64,000 nt of DNA from Vallitalea longa (GTDB taxonomy: Bacteria > Bacillota > Clostridia > Lachnospirales > Vallitaleaceae), in the NCBI RefSeq assembly GCF_027923465.1, contig NZ_BRLB01000001.1:806001-870000 (forward strand). Direction: 5' to 3'. Made by a program: the position numbers and the translations under genes. This document shows positions 63,654 to 64,000 of the stretch, in pieces (positions within the stretch are counted from its first letter, which is position 1; each line of letters starts with the position of its first letter). A model generated the notes under the pieces. That model was not told the origin of the DNA. It made no database searches and was given only the letters and a program-made list of their open reading frames with translations.

Positions 63654-64000
63654 CTATTGATTGCTTATATAACTTACTGAAAAATAACTTGTAGTTTCCT
63701 TTACCTTCTTTTCATCTAATATATTTGCTGAATTATCATGTCCATTTATCTTGCACTCATATTCAATGTTCATTTGATCTAGTAATTCTATCAATAACGC
63801 ATATGATGATGGAGAATCTATATGGTCATTGCTTAAAGGTAACATCTTAGTCACATCTGAATCTTCAATTATTTTTTTAGTTATCTCATCTTTTTCATTA
63901 GCTTCTTCAAGGGTAAGATAATGAGAAAAATCTATAGAAGCCATTATAATATAATTCTTATTTTCTATTTCTTTCGCAATTGCCTCAGCTACTTCAGTTA
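63654..64000 (-). CDS. Memo-family protein (AmmeMemoRadiSam system protein B), C-terminal part
   Basis: The frame is open from the right window edge to the stop at 63654; about 115 residues are visible and an internal ATG at 63944 is not the true start, because TEVAEAIAKEIENKNYIIM precedes it in frame. IMASIDFSHYLTLEEANEKDEI matches the SSDxSHY motif and following acidic helix of Memo proteins, which have a class III extradiol-dioxygenase fold with a metal site. The typical GDxSGD near the C-terminus is altered to GHDNSANIL. Family function in bacteria is uncertain; partner genes (AMMECR1, radical SAM) may lie beyond the edge. Confidence 0.72.
   Translation of the reverse strand, partial: TEVAEAIAKEIENKNYIIMASIDFSHYLTLEEANEKDEITKKIIEDSDVTKMLPLSNDHIDSPSSYALLIELLDQMNIEYECKINGHDNSANILDEKKVKETTSYFSVSYISNQ

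Noticed and set aside
1-64000. tRNA, rRNA, CRISPR arrays, prophage or intact transposase genes
   Set aside because: No cloverleaf with a T-loop consensus, no evenly spaced repeats and no integrase, transposase or phage-like product was seen on either strand.

Overview
This is an AT-rich (roughly 30% G+C by eye) bacterial chromosome segment. Strong GGAGG-type ribosome sites, TTGACA/TATAAT promoters, YesM/YesN-type two-component genes, LacI regulators and a strict-anaerobe-type hybrid cluster protein point to an anaerobic Clostridia-class Firmicute (inference; no rRNA is present). I saw no tRNA, rRNA, CRISPR array, prophage or intact insertion sequence.

Layout. 1-9.6 kb: a cut-off secreted clan GH-A hydrolase, a GH127 beta-L-arabinofuranosidase, MsrA, a URO-D-like protein divergent from an AraC regulator, L-fucose isomerase and an SGNH esterase. 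9.7-14.4 kb: hybrid cluster protein, a Tyr/Arg-rich small protein, an M24 aminopeptidase and a small secreted coiled-coil protein. 14.4-33.5 kb: a minus-strand glycan operon of about 17.6 kb (ABC importer, GH2, GH172, D-lyxose isomerase, GH38, GH31, three URO-D/MetE-like proteins, RbsD, RbsK) divergent from its probable LacI regulator. 33.6-36.3 kb: YibE/F protein and alkaline phosphatase. 36.5-48.6 kb: a second sugar system (sensor kinase, response regulator, ABC importer, phosphohexomutase, GH3, GH94-like phosphorylase). 48.7-52.6 kb: a PadR regulator and a three-gene flavin/iron-sulfur redox operon. 52.8-59.5 kb: a complete ribose operon rbsR-K-D-A-C-B-deoC. 59.8-64 kb: PlsC, a BceAB-type ABC transporter and the C-terminal part of a Memo-family protein cut by the window edge.

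How it works together. The two importers bring in oligosaccharides that are cut inside the cell by mannosidase, xylosidase-like, GH2 and GH172 enzymes (first operon) or by GH3 and GH94-like enzymes feeding a phosphohexomutase (second operon). Isomerases (FucI, lyxose/mannose isomerase), two ribokinase/ribopyranase pairs and DeoC pass monosaccharides to central metabolism. The less usual content is the set of four URO-D/MetE-like barrel proteins around the glycan genes, the redox operon with an inverted repeat over its promoter, and a MITE-like repeat with terminal inverted repeats whose best copy has a 5-bp target duplication and sits in an intercistronic gap. Paired LacI-type operators lie at the glycan and fucI promoters.
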